64,000 nt of DNA from Mesorhizobium sp. YC-39 (GCF_025753795.1 NZ_JAOWPS010000003.1:310001-374000), one strand, 5' to 3'. Shown: positions 26,167 through 34,968, numbered from the stretch's first letter. The notes: a model not told the origin generated them from the letters alone. Numbers and translations are program-made.

Positions 26167-26300
26167 TTTTAGTTTCGATCGGTCCCTCAAGAGCCATTCC
26201 GCGAGGATAGCGCGTTATTTCCTTGAAATTGCAAGGCAAGCCGTCCTATTTACGCGGCTTGCGGCGTGGGTGGCCGAGCCATGATTTTTTGGCCACTCAG

Positions 26301-26317
26301 TTTTGAACAATTCTAAA
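26301..26317. promoter_or_regulatory. Irr box (iron control element) of the suf operon
   Basis: TTTTGAACAATTCTAAA matches the rhizobial iron control element TTTAGAA-N3-TTCTAAA at 13 of 14 defined positions. It lies 135 bases upstream of the first suf gene and 107 bases before the divergent hydrolase. Irr is a haem-sensing Fur-family regulator that controls iron genes in Hyphomicrobiales; suf is a known kind of target. The match is seen in sequence, the regulation is inferred. Confidence 0.7.
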
Positions 26318-26423
26318 CTAGCTTCTAAGAAGACGCTCGCCCTGCGTCAAGGCCTGGGAAAGGCTGGGGGCCAGAGGAAGAGTTGTTTCGGCGCCGCGCA
26401 TTCTTATGCAATTGGAGTATTTT

Positions 26424-27098
26424 ATGCCTGAGGTCATTTTCACCGGTCCGGCCGGCCGCCTGGAGGGTCGCTACCAGCCCTCCAAGGAAAAGAGCGCGCC
26501 GATTGCCATTGTGCTGCATCCGCACCCGCAGTTCGGCGGCACGATGAACAACAAGATCGTCTACGACCTCTTCTATATGTTCCAGAAGCGGGATTTCACC
26601 ACGCTTCGCTTCAATTTCCGCGGCATCGGCCGCAGCCAGGGTGAATTCGACCATGGCACCGGCGAATTGTCGGATGCGGCCGCGGCACTCGACTGGGTGC
26701 AGTCGCTGCATCCGGATTCCAAAAGCTGCTGGGTCGCCGGCTATTCGTTCGGTTCATGGATCGGCATGCAGCTTCTGATGCGCCGGCCGGAGATCGAAGG
26801 CTTCATCTCGATCGCGCCGCAGCCCAACACCTATGATTTCTCGTTCCTGGCGCCTTGCCCGTCTTCCGGCCTGATCATCCATGGCGATGCCGACAAGGTG
26901 GCGCCACCCAAGGATGTGCAGGGGCTGGTCGACAAGCTGCATACGCAAAAGGGCATCACCATCACCCAGAAGACCCTGCCCGGCGCCAACCATTTCTTTT
27001 CCAATGACGCTGAGCTTCTGCTCGAGGAATGCGCGGGCTATCTCGATCGGCGGCTCGCCGGCGAATTGTCCGACCCACGGCCGAAGCGGTTGAGATAG
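26424..27098 (+). CDS. Alpha/beta hydrolase of the small serine hydrolase type
   Basis: The 224-residue protein has an alpha/beta-hydrolase fold: HPHPQFGGTMNNKIVYDL (residues 32-49, oxyanion region), FNFRGIGRSQGEFDHG, the nucleophile elbow GYSFGSW (S108), HGDADKVAPP (acid D155 or D157) and GANHFF (H190). HPHPxxGG..N at the start is typical of a conserved bacterial group whose substrate is unknown. TTGGAG lies about eight bases before the chosen ATG at 26424. It is divergent from suf and shares the Irr-box region. Confidence 0.85.
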   Translation: MPEVIFTGPAGRLEGRYQPSKEKSAPIAIVLHPHPQFGGTMNNKIVYDLFYMFQKRDFTTLRFNFRGIGRSQGEFDHGTGELSDAAAALDWVQSLHPDSKSCWVAGYSFGSWIGMQLLMRRPEIEGFISIAPQPNTYDFSFLAPCPSSGLIIHGDADKVAPPKDVQGLVDKLHTQKGITITQKTLPGANHFFSNDAELLLEECAGYLDRRLAGELSDPRPKRLR

Positions 27099-27109
27099 AA
27101 GCGGATCCG

Positions 27110-27796
27110 ATGTACCAGCCTCCCCATTTCCAGGAGACGCGGCAGGAAATCCTGCACGGGCTGGTACGGGCGCACCCGCTCGGGCTGCTGATCTCCAATG
27201 GCGCCGAGGGGCCAATCGCTAATGCGATCCCCTTCCTGCTCGATGCCCCCTCCCTGCCCAACGCAGATGTGCCGCCGAAGGGCAGGCTGCGCGCGCATCT
27301 GGCCAAGGCCAATCCGCAGTGGCGCCTGCTGGCCGACAATCCATTCTCACCCGTGCTGGTCGTCTTTCAGGGCACCGATGCCTATGTGACGCCATCCTGG
27401 TATGAGACCAAGCGCGAGACCGGCAAGGTCGTGCCGACTTGGAACTACGCCATCGTCCAGGTGCGCGGCATGGTCAAGGTGATCGAGGATGGGGACTGGC
27501 TGGCGCAGCAGATTTCCGACCTGACAGTGTTGCAGGAAGGCGCCCGCGAAGCGCCCTGGGCTGTGACCGATGCGCCGCCGGCCTTCATCCAGTCGCAGAT
27601 CAAGGGCATTGTCGGGCTGGAAATCGAGATCACGGATATCAGCGGCAAGTGGAAGGTCAGCCAGAACCGGCCAACCGCCGACCGCGTCGGTGTCGCCGAG
27701 GGGCTGGAGAGTGAAGGTCAGACCGCGAGCGAAGGTTCTACCGCAAGAGATATGGCCCGCATGGTGCGATCCTGGGGTGGACTGGATATCAAGTAG
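27110..27796 (+). CDS. FMN-binding negative transcriptional regulator, PaiB family
   Basis: This 228-residue protein begins MYQPPHFQE and has PLGLLISNG, VLVVFQGTDAYVTPSWY and KVVPTWNYAIVQVRG, the hallmark segments of the PaiB/FMN-binding split barrel family. Bacillus PaiB represses sporulation and protease genes, but most relatives are uncharacterised flavin- or haem-binding proteins. It follows the hydrolase by 11 bases, so the two probably form an operon. An upstream in-frame start inside the hydrolase gene would add 27 unlikely residues. The tail is polar and disordered. Confidence 0.88.
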   Translation: MYQPPHFQETRQEILHGLVRAHPLGLLISNGAEGPIANAIPFLLDAPSLPNADVPPKGRLRAHLAKANPQWRLLADNPFSPVLVVFQGTDAYVTPSWYETKRETGKVVPTWNYAIVQVRGMVKVIEDGDWLAQQISDLTVLQEGAREAPWAVTDAPPAFIQSQIKGIVGLEIEITDISGKWKVSQNRPTADRVGVAEGLESEGQTASEGSTARDMARMVRSWGGLDIK

Positions 27797-27802
27797 CGCC
27801 TC

Positions 27803-28624
27803 TCAGGAGCCGGCTGCCTCCGGGAAAGGCATCCGCGGCGGGCTTGCCGGCTTCCGCCCTGCCGCGAGCAGCCTGAATGTCTTCTTGCGGACTGGCAGCC
27901 CCGCCGCCGTTTGCCGGAAGATGAAACCGAGCCGGGCAAAGATCGTCGCCGTAACGATGGTGCAAGCGATGCCGAGGCCGAAGCCAGCGATCGTATCGCT
28001 TGGATAGTGCGCGCCGACCACAATCCGCGTCGCCGCTATCCACATGGTGAGGGGCAGAACAACGTATTTCCCCCATGCCGGGTAAAGAAGGATCACCACA
28101 GCCGCAAGCATGCCCACATTCGTTGCATGGCCGGACGGGAAACTGGCGAAATACGGGTCGAACTCGAATGGGCGGAACGAGAACAACCCCAGGTCCAGGA
28201 CCGGCCGGCCACGGCCGAAAACGTGCTTCAGGACCGTCACCGTCAGCCCTGACAAACCGGCGGCGCTCAGCACGAAGAAGGCGAAGCAGGTCCAGTTGTA
28301 TGCGACCAAGCGCCAACGTCTTGAAAGAGCCCTCCAGTCCAGCAGATTGGCCGGCACGAACAGCACCAGGGGCGGGATGAGATACCAGCCGCCCAAACCG
28401 AAACTGGTGAAATCGTTGGCGACCGCGACAAAGCCGTTCGGCCAGCGGTCCCGCCAACTGACGGCAATACCATCCAGGAAAACCATGCTGGCAGCGGTCA
28501 AAAGCAGATAGACGCCCACCAGGACTGGCCAGGGGAATTGTGGATAATTGGCCGGACGTGCGACAAAGCGCCTTCGTATTATCTTGAACGTATCACGAAA
28601 ATTGCCGAGAGACCGACGGAGCAT
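27803..28624 (-). CDS. PAP2-family phosphatase, copy 1 (LpxE/LpxF-like candidate)
   Basis: This 273-residue integral membrane protein has about six helices and all three PAP2 catalytic motifs: KHVFGRGRP (KX6RP), FPSGHA and RIVVGAHYPSD (the SRX5HxxxD motif with Thr before Arg). Such enzymes remove phosphate from lipids in the periplasmic leaflet. It ends an envelope operon with a GT39 and a GT2 enzyme, which suits a lipid A or undecaprenyl-lipid phosphatase. It is a clear paralogue of the next gene upstream. ATG at 28624 is chosen over a GTG at 28639. Confidence 0.85.
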   Translation of the reverse strand: MLRRSLGNFRDTFKIIRRRFVARPANYPQFPWPVLVGVYLLLTAASMVFLDGIAVSWRDRWPNGFVAVANDFTSFGLGGWYLIPPLVLFVPANLLDWRALSRRWRLVAYNWTCFAFFVLSAAGLSGLTVTVLKHVFGRGRPVLDLGLFSFRPFEFDPYFASFPSGHATNVGMLAAVVILLYPAWGKYVVLPLTMWIAATRIVVGAHYPSDTIAGFGLGIACTIVTATIFARLGFIFRQTAAGLPVRKKTFRLLAAGRKPASPPRMPFPEAAGS

Positions 28625-28733
28625 CACAAGCAGGGCCACAGCCAGAAAAGTGTAATCTTACGAGCATTCGGAGCCCGAATCCATGCCCTGCCAGCAAAGT
28701 GCTACGTCACCTGCGTTGCCAGGATGAGCGGCG

Positions 28734-29600
28734 CTATAGTGTGGCTTGAAGCCCAAAATTTGCTTGTTGCGCGGTGCCGGAACGATCCGGCTTTCGGCTT
28801 GGCCATAGCAGCCGAAACGTCCTCTTGCGAACCGGCAATCCGACCGTCGTTCGACGGAAGATAAATCCAAGCCGGGCGAAGACCAGCGCACAAGCCACGG
28901 CGATGGCGCAGCCAAGGCCGAAGCCGGCGACGGTGTCGCTCGGATAGTGCGCGCCGACAAAGATCCGCGTCGATGCCACCCACAAAGCGAGCGCCAATGC
29001 GATATATTTGCGTTCCGGAAACAAGAGCAGCACGATGGCGAACACAGCCCCCATATTCGTGGCATGGCCGGACGGGAAGCTGGCGAAGCGCGCATCCATG
29101 GCGAAAGGATGCAGCGACAAATCGCCGAGGTGGTTGAAATAGACCGGCCTCGCCCGGCCAATGCCATATTTCAACAAATTGACGGTCAGGCCGGAAAGGC
29201 CAACGGCGCTCAGCATCAGAAAAGCAAGGCAGGTCCAGTTATAGAGGAGCATCAGCGATCGCCTGGAAAGGCTGCGCCAGTCCGTCAGATTTGCGGCCAG
29301 CAGCAGGAGTGCCGACGGAATGAGGTACCAGCCGCCCAGGCCAAAGACAGTAAAAAAGTCGGTGAGATCGATGAAGCCGGCGGACCACCGCCCCCACAAC
29401 TTCCCCGCCTCATCGTCGAAACGGATCAACACCGCTATGGTCAGCAAAAGCCAGGCCACGGCCCAAATCGACCACAGGATCTGCGGATAATGCGGGGCAC
29501 GGGTGACAAGGCGCTTTGCGACGATCTGGGCGGTATCACGGAAATTGTCTAGCGATCGACCGAGCACGGCAGCCGCAGGCACCGGAGATCTCACCAGCAT
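28734..29600 (-). CDS. PAP2-family phosphatase, copy 2
   Basis: This 288-residue paralogue of the downstream copy shares whole segments with it (FGLGGWYLIP, YNWTC.AF..LSA.GLSGLTV, FASFPSGHATN, GAHYPSDT.AGFGLG, GLPVRK.TFRLL). Its motifs are KYGIGRARP, FPSGHA and RIFVGAHYPSD. About six helices are expected with the active site facing the periplasm. The two copies arose by tandem duplication and may act on different positions of lipid A, or on lipid A and a carrier lipid. It starts 30 bases after the GT39 gene ends. Confidence 0.85.
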   Translation of the reverse strand: MLVRSPVPAAAVLGRSLDNFRDTAQIVAKRLVTRAPHYPQILWSIWAVAWLLLTIAVLIRFDDEAGKLWGRWSAGFIDLTDFFTVFGLGGWYLIPSALLLLAANLTDWRSLSRRSLMLLYNWTCLAFLMLSAVGLSGLTVNLLKYGIGRARPVYFNHLGDLSLHPFAMDARFASFPSGHATNMGAVFAIVLLLFPERKYIALALALWVASTRIFVGAHYPSDTVAGFGLGCAIAVACALVFARLGFIFRRTTVGLPVRKRTFRLLWPSRKPDRSGTAQQANFGLQATL

Positions 29601-29630
29601 GCGAGGCTCGCAACGATCGTCGCAGCGCCG

Positions 29631-31268
29631 TCATTTCGCCATACGGTAGAGGCCGAGCGACAGTTTTTCTCCCGACGAATAATTGATGCCGTCGATCCGG
29701 GCGACACGGCTCGCCGACTGTCCTGCCAGAAGGCCGTCCAGCGTTTTTTCTTCCCCGATCGGCGCCAGCGCCAGCGCGCAGGCAGGATCGGCAAGCAGAT
29801 GTTGTGCAGCCCCATCGACATCGGTCAGAATCGTGTTCGTGCCTACCAAAAATACCAGGCTTGGTTCGTGATAGTCCGCGGAGGCGAGCACCGTCGTCTC
29901 ACAGGGACGATTCGCACGAACCGCAGCCTCAATCTGAGGACTCATCCAAATCGGTTTCAATGACGGCGCGATGACACCGAACAGCAAAGCATAGGCAACG
30001 CCCGCACAAATCGCGATTGCCCCGATACGGCCGATCGGCACCTGCAGTTGCCGGGAGAAGCCGAGATAGCCGGCCGCGAGTGCCGCGGCGGCAGCCGGAA
30101 TGCTCCACCACGAGAAGGTGCCGGCAAAGTGGATGGGCGCGGCCACGCAGAGCACGGCAAGGCCCGCCGTGACCAGCACGAAGCCAAAGGCGGTCGCCCA
30201 CCACAGCCAATTTTGCCAGCGCCTGAGCGGCGCATTCGCCTCTTGCGGCTGCAACGTCAAAAGCCAGCCGACCAGCAGCGCCATGCCGGGATAGGCCGGC
30301 AGGACATAATGCGGCAGTTTGGTGGGGATCAGCTCGAACAGAAGCCAGAAGGGGATATACCAGGCAAGGCAGAAGCGAAGGCGCGGATCATCGCGCAGAC
30401 GATTGAGGGCCTGAAGCCCGGCGCCGACGGCAATCAGGCCGAAGGGCCACATGAACAGCGAATAGGTCAGCATGTAGAAGCCGGGCGGAAGCCCATGCGA
30501 TTCCTCGCCCTGCGCGACCTTGCCGAGCATATCCTTGCCGACGGCCTGCTGCAGGAAAGCGCCGCCGCTTTTCCAGGTGATGAGGATGAGCCAGGGCAGC
30601 ACGATCAGCAACACCAGAGCGAGCCCCCGCGCGGCCTTCAACTTCGACAGCCAGCGCCAGTCCCGCTCGAAGGCGAACAGCACGACGACGGTCAGAGTCG
30701 AAAGCAGCGGCGCGATCGGCCCCTTGATGAGGATCGCCGCGCCCTGAGCCGCCCAGAATATCCATGGCAGATGGTTGGCGATCGCTTCGTTGCGGCGCGA
30801 GGCCACATAGATCTGCGCCAGTGCGCCTTGCGCCAGCACGCAGCAGGCCAGCAGCATTGCATCGGTCTTGGCATCGCGCCCCTCGAAAGCGGTCGCAAAG
30901 ATCGCAGCCATCACCAGGCCGGCGGCCAAACCGGCGCTGGTTCCGAAAAGATTGGCGCCTGTCCAGGCGATCGCCGCGACAGCGATGGCAATGCCCAGGG
31001 CGGAGACCAGGCGATACACCCAGATCGGCGCTTCGGCGCCCTTTCCGCTCAGCGCGACAGCCGCCGATTGCAGCCAGTAGATGCCGATCGGCTTCTGGTA
31101 GCGGGAAGCTTGCTGAAAGCGGATGTCGACATAGTCGCCGGTCTCGACCATCTGCTTGGTGGCCTGAACGAAACGCGGTTCGTCGCGATCGAGCGGCGGC
31201 ATGGTCGCCAGCCCGCAAACCGTCATCAACAGACTGAACAGGAAGAGAAAGAGGATGTTCCTGTTCAT
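29631..31268 (-). CDS. GT39/ArnT-like membrane glycosyltransferase
   Basis: The 545-residue protein has about 12 membrane helices and an N-terminal PPLDRDEPRFVQATKQM loop (residues 24-40), the catalytic Asp-Glu loop of ArnT- and RgtABCD-type enzymes. KPIGIYWLQSAAV and GRDAKTDAMLLAC are further family marks. These enzymes move a sugar from a polyprenyl phosphate to lipid A or LPS core on the periplasmic side. The GT2 gene in the same operon could make the donor. Aminoarabinose and galacturonic acid are the leading candidate sugars; galacturonic acid fits rhizobia better. Confidence 0.85.
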   Translation of the reverse strand: MNRNILFLFLFSLLMTVCGLATMPPLDRDEPRFVQATKQMVETGDYVDIRFQQASRYQKPIGIYWLQSAAVALSGKGAEAPIWVYRLVSALGIAIAVAAIAWTGANLFGTSAGLAAGLVMAAIFATAFEGRDAKTDAMLLACCVLAQGALAQIYVASRRNEAIANHLPWIFWAAQGAAILIKGPIAPLLSTLTVVVLFAFERDWRWLSKLKAARGLALVLLIVLPWLILITWKSGGAFLQQAVGKDMLGKVAQGEESHGLPPGFYMLTYSLFMWPFGLIAVGAGLQALNRLRDDPRLRFCLAWYIPFWLLFELIPTKLPHYVLPAYPGMALLVGWLLTLQPQEANAPLRRWQNWLWWATAFGFVLVTAGLAVLCVAAPIHFAGTFSWWSIPAAAAALAAGYLGFSRQLQVPIGRIGAIAICAGVAYALLFGVIAPSLKPIWMSPQIEAAVRANRPCETTVLASADYHEPSLVFLVGTNTILTDVDGAAQHLLADPACALALAPIGEEKTLDGLLAGQSASRVARIDGINYSSGEKLSLGLYRMAK

Positions 31269-31306
31269 TCAGCCACCGGATCACTTGCCCTGATGAGACG
31301 GATTTC

Positions 31307-31639
31307 TCAGTCGACCTTCGTCATCGCCGCCTTGCGCTCATTGGCGATCAGCCAGAGATTGCGGATATAGATGAACATGCCCAAACTCTGGCCGGCGATG
31401 AACACCGGATCCTCGCGCTGGATGGCGTAGACCAGCAGCAGGCCGCCGCCGCCTAGCGAAAAGAACCAGAAGGCGATCGGCACGACGCTGCGCTTGGCTC
31501 TTTCCGACGCGATCCACTGCACCACGAAGCGCATGGAGAAGAAGAACTGGGCGACAAAGCCGAGCAGAACCCAGGCGTCGAATTGTTTGACGAAAACCTG
31601 ATGGAACCACGTCGCCAATTCCTGAAGCACGTTAGCCAT
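31307..31639 (-). CDS. LAB_N (lipid A biosynthesis N-terminal domain) small membrane protein
   Basis: This 110-residue protein has three predicted helices with LLGFVAQFFFSMRFVVQW, VVPIAFWFFSLGGGGLLLVYA and GMFIYIRNLWLI, which is the whole LAB_N family pattern. LAB_N proteins occur next to GT2/GT39 pairs that make polyprenyl-phosphate sugars and may help flip or hold them. The start overlaps the GT2 stop by eight bases, so the two are translationally coupled. No catalytic residue is evident. Confidence 0.88.
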   Translation of the reverse strand: MANVLQELATWFHQVFVKQFDAWVLLGFVAQFFFSMRFVVQWIASERAKRSVVPIAFWFFSLGGGGLLLVYAIQREDPVFIAGQSLGMFIYIRNLWLIANERKAAMTKVD

Positions 31640-32360
31640 GCCTGATTTCCTCTGCCTTGGGCATTCTGCGACGCCGGCGGCGCAGCCACCAGACGCCAAC
31701 GAGATCGAGCGCGCCCTGCAGGCCGCGGTCGAAAATGCCGTAATTCGACTTGCCGTGACGGCGCGAACGGTCGACGACGTCGCAATGAACGACGCGATAT
31801 CCTTCCTGGATGACCAGCGCCGGAACGAAGCGGTGCGTGCCATCGAAGAACGGCAATTTCCTGAGGATATCCGTATGGATCGCCTTCAGGCCGCAGCCGG
31901 TGTCGCGGGTCTCGTCATGCAGGATCGCGTTTCTCAGCCAGTTGGCGAAACGAGAAGCCAGTTGCTTGATCTTGCTGTCGCGGCGCTTCAGGCGCTGTCC
32001 CTGCGACGCGCCGAAATCGGGACCGGCTTGCCGCAACGCGTCGACGAGCACCGGAATGTATTGCGGGTCGTTCTGGCCGTCGCCATCGATCGTGGCGACG
32101 ATAGTGCCGCGCGCCGCCCAGGCGCCGGAGCGCACCGAGAGCGACTGGCCGGCGGATTTCTGGTGCCTGAGGTGACGCAGCGGAAACGGGCGAAGCGCCG
32201 CCTCGGCCGCAAGCACCGCTGACGTCTCGTCGGTCGATCCGTCGTCGACGACGATCACCTCGAAGTCGCGCCCAGCCATCGCGGCGCCGATCTCGTCGAG
32301 CAGGAGCGGCAGGTTCGCCGCCTCGTTCCTGCAAGGAATGACGATGGATATCTCCGGCAT
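31632..32360 (-). CDS. GT2 polyprenyl-phosphate sugar synthase (ArnC/DPM/RgtE-like)
   Basis: This 242-residue enzyme (from the ATG at 32360) has the GT-A fold: IVIPCRNEAANLPLLL, VIVVDDGSTDETSAVL, and IDGDGQNDP, where the first Asps bind Mg2+ and nucleotide sugar. The C-terminal RRHGKSNYGIFDRGLQGALDL resembles dolichyl-phosphate-mannose and dodecaprenyl-phosphate-GalA synthases. It would make the lipid-linked sugar used by the GT39 enzyme two genes on. An ATG at 32393 gives an 11-residue longer form; neither start has a strong ribosome site. Confidence 0.85.
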   Translation of the reverse strand: MPEISIVIPCRNEAANLPLLLDEIGAAMAGRDFEVIVVDDGSTDETSAVLAAEAALRPFPLRHLRHQKSAGQSLSVRSGAWAARGTIVATIDGDGQNDPQYIPVLVDALRQAGPDFGASQGQRLKRRDSKIKQLASRFANWLRNAILHDETRDTGCGLKAIHTDILRKLPFFDGTHRFVPALVIQEGYRVVHCDVVDRSRRHGKSNYGIFDRGLQGALDLVGVWWLRRRRRRMPKAEEIRHG

Positions 32361-32543
32361 GTCGCGTCGGGGCTCTGTCACAGGATATGGCATTTGGTGG
32401 ATGCCGTGCGGTGCCGTTCCAGCGGGCGAAGACTGCAAGGACCCGTTGGCGCGGCGCCTCATTACGCCAGCCGAAACGATGACGCAAGCATTCGCGCCGG
32501 AAGGCGAGCTCGCGCTGTTTCAACTAATAGGGAGCGCGCTCAC

Positions 32544-32626
32544 AACCGGATTCCACTTTTGCTGATCGCGCCACCCTTCCAACGCACGATCGGACGCAAA
32601 ACCGGAAACCACTTTTGCTGATCGCG
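32544..32626. repeat. Two tandem copies of a family B-like repeat upstream of tyrS
   Basis: AACCGGATTCCACTTTTGC (32544-32562) and AACCGGAAACCACTTTTGC (32600-32618) are each followed by TGATCGCG, so two 27-base units differ at two positions and are spaced 56 bases apart. Both contain the CCACTTTTG core found in the other dispersed elements. They lie between the divergent GT2 and tyrS genes. Confidence 0.8.
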
Positions 32627-32697
32627 CTTGAGTGCTAAACGCCCGCCTTCATGCATGTCCGAGCCGCATTCGGCCGGGCGCTTTCGGGAAAGAAACA

Positions 32698-33951
32698 ATG
32701 TCCGCCTTCAAGTCCGACTTCCTGCGCATCATGAGCGAGCGCGGTTTCATCCACCAGGTTTCGGATGAGGCCGGCCTCGACCAGCTTTTCGCCAAGGAGA
32801 CGGTGACCGCCTATGTCGGCTATGACGCGACGGCGACCAGCCTGCATATCGGCAATCTGATCTCGGCGACCATGCTCTACTGGCTGCAGGAGACCGGCCA
32901 CCGGCCGATCGCCCTGATGGGCGGCGGCACCTCGATGATCGGCGATCCTTCCTTCCGCGACGACCAGCGCCAGCTTTTGACGCCCGAGGCGATCGCCGCC
33001 AATATCGAGGGCATCAAGCGCATCTTTGGCCGCATCCTGCGTTTCGGCGATGGTCGCAACGAGGCGATCATGGTCAACAACGCGGACTGGCTGATGAAGC
33101 TCAACTATGTCGAGTTCCTGCGCGATGTCGGCCGGCATTTTTCGGTCAACCGCATGCTGACCTTCGACAGCGTCAAGCTCAGGCTCGAGCGCGAGCAATC
33201 GCTGTCGTTCCTCGAATTCAACTACATGATCCTGCAGGGCTATGATTTTGTCGAGCTCAGCAAGCGCTACGGCTGCCGGCTGCAGATGGGCGGCTCGGAC
33301 CAGTGGGGCAACATCATCAACGGCGTCGATCTCGGCCACCGCATGGGCACGCCGCAGCTCTACGCCCTGACCACGCCGCTGCTGACGACATCGTCGGGCG
33401 CCAAAATGGGCAAATCGGCCAAGGGCGCGGTCTGGCTGAACGGCGATCTCTTCTCGCCCTATGATTTCTGGCAGTACTGGCGCAACACCGAGGACGCCGA
33501 CGTCGAGCGTTTCCTGAAGATCTTCACCCGCCTGCCGCTGGCCGAGATCGCGCGGCTCGCCGCGCTTGGCGGTTCGGAGATCAATGAGGCGAAGAAGGTT
33601 CTGGCCACGGAAACGACAGCCATCGTGCACGGCCGCGAGGCCGCGCAAGAGGCCGAGGAAACCGCGCGCAAAACGTTCGAGGAAGGCGCGCTCGCCGAAA
33701 CGCTGCCGACCGTCGAGGTGGGCAGCGCCGATCTCGAAAGCGGCATCGGCATCTTGTCGCTGCTCGTCACTGCCGGCCTTGCCGCGTCCAACGGCGAGGC
33801 GCGGCGGCATATCCAGGGCGGCGCCGTGCGCCTCAACGACCAGCTTGTGTCCGACGACCGCAAGGTGGTGACGCGTCAGGATATGAGTCCGGAACAGGTC
33901 GCAAAGCTGTCGCTCGGCAAGAAAAAACACGTTCTGGTGCGGCCGGTCTGA
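32698..33951 (+). CDS. tyrS: Tyrosyl-tRNA synthetase
   Basis: The 417-residue class I synthetase charges tRNA-Tyr. The ATP site motif HIGN is in TATSLHIGNLIS (about residue 49), the tyrosine-binding segment is MGGSDQWGNIINGVDL and the KMSKS loop reads AKMGKSAKGAVWL, the usual bacterial variant. A C-terminal S4-like RNA-binding domain spans about the last 70 residues (NGEARRHIQGGAVRLND). The start at 32698 follows GGGAAAGAAAC and gives the expected N-terminus. A strong bidirectional hairpin follows the stop. Confidence 0.96.
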   Translation: MSAFKSDFLRIMSERGFIHQVSDEAGLDQLFAKETVTAYVGYDATATSLHIGNLISATMLYWLQETGHRPIALMGGGTSMIGDPSFRDDQRQLLTPEAIAANIEGIKRIFGRILRFGDGRNEAIMVNNADWLMKLNYVEFLRDVGRHFSVNRMLTFDSVKLRLEREQSLSFLEFNYMILQGYDFVELSKRYGCRLQMGGSDQWGNIINGVDLGHRMGTPQLYALTTPLLTTSSGAKMGKSAKGAVWLNGDLFSPYDFWQYWRNTEDADVERFLKIFTRLPLAEIARLAALGGSEINEAKKVLATETTAIVHGREAAQEAEETARKTFEEGALAETLPTVEVGSADLESGIGILSLLVTAGLAASNGEARRHIQGGAVRLNDQLVSDDRKVVTRQDMSPEQVAKLSLGKKKHVLVRPV

Positions 33952-33990
33952 ACAGGTCGCTCCGCATCGACCTTCGCTGTGGTCATATCC

Positions 33991-34023
33991 CATTGCGGGC
34001 CGGCTAGAGACCGGCCCGCAATG
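33991..34023. terminator. Bidirectional hairpin terminator between tyrS and the SDR gene
   Basis: CATTGCGGGCCGG (33991-34003) pairs perfectly with CCGGCCCGCAATG (34011-34023) around CTAGAGA. It lies between the convergent tyrS and SDR genes, with a 13-bp stem, but without a long U-tract. Confidence 0.7.
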
Positions 34024-34028
34024 TCTGT

Positions 34029-34907
34029 TCAAGCCGCTGCCGAGACCTTGCTTGGCTCGGCGAGCTGGCCCAGACCGAGACCTTCAATCAACTTGGCCTG
34101 GATTGGCGCTGTTTGAGCGTTAATGTCGTCGGCACCAAACGATTGGCCCACGACCATGCGCGCCGGGCGCGAGCCATTGGGCAGCTCTACGATCCGGGCA
34201 ATGGCCTCAGCCACGTCGTGTGGATCAGGAGCATTTTCACCTCGGAAGAGGTCCATCAACGTCTCTACCATCTTGTTCGGGATCGCTGCGATCTCGCCAT
34301 AGGCGATGCTGCGCGCTGAATCATCAGGCTGCTGGGCACTCGCGAAGATATTCGTCGGATAGTTGCTCGGCTGGACGAGGACCACGTCAACGCCGAGCTG
34401 GGACAGTTCGTAGCGGTAACCTTCAGTCAAAGCCTCGATCGCGAACTTTGATGCGCCGTAGAGACCAAAAAAGGGGAAGGTCAGCCGGCCGAGGATCGAG
34501 CCGATATTCACCACCAACCCCTCACCCCGGCGCCGGAACGCCGGCAAGACGGCCCGCAATGTCCGTTGGATGCCAAGTACGTTCACATCGAAGAGCGCGC
34601 GTACTTGCTCGGTGGTGAAAGCTTCAGAGATGCCGGCGGACCCGATGCCCGCGTTGTTGATGAGGACGTCGAGGTAACCCGCCTGAGCAAGCACCGAAGC
34701 CACGCCGCGCTCGACGGAGCTATCGTCGGTCACATCAATCTCGACGACCTCGATCCCCTTGGCGCGCAGAGCCTCGGCATGGGGCCGGTTACGACCGGCG
34801 ACGTCGCGCATGGAGGCGAAGACACGGTGCCCGGCATGAGCGAGCGTCTCCGCGGTGTCACCGCCGAAGCCGCTGCTGGCGCCGGTAATAAGGATGATTT
34901 TGGACAT
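34029..34907 (-). CDS. SDR-family oxidoreductase
   Basis: This 292-residue short-chain dehydrogenase has the cofactor motif TGASSGFG (residues 8-15), NNAGIG, the catalytic Ser in NIGSILG and YGASKFAIEAL with the Tyr-x3-Lys pair. The extended C-terminus and single-domain form suit the classical NAD(P)-dependent group. The substrate is unknown. It is transcribed divergently from a TetR gene; the palindrome at 34969-34985 in the shared region suggests TetR control. Confidence 0.9.
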   Translation of the reverse strand: MSKIILITGASSGFGGDTAETLAHAGHRVFASMRDVAGRNRPHAEALRAKGIEVVEIDVTDDSSVERGVASVLAQAGYLDVLINNAGIGSAGISEAFTTEQVRALFDVNVLGIQRTLRAVLPAFRRRGEGLVVNIGSILGRLTFPFFGLYGASKFAIEALTEGYRYELSQLGVDVVLVQPSNYPTNIFASAQQPDDSARSIAYGEIAAIPNKMVETLMDLFRGENAPDPHDVAEAIARIVELPNGSRPARMVVGQSFGADDINAQTAPIQAKLIEGLGLGQLAEPSKVSAAA

Positions 34908-34968
34908 TATGACAGCCTTTCAAGGGATTGGGATGGGGCACAAAGCCGAGCCATTTAGAAGATACCCG

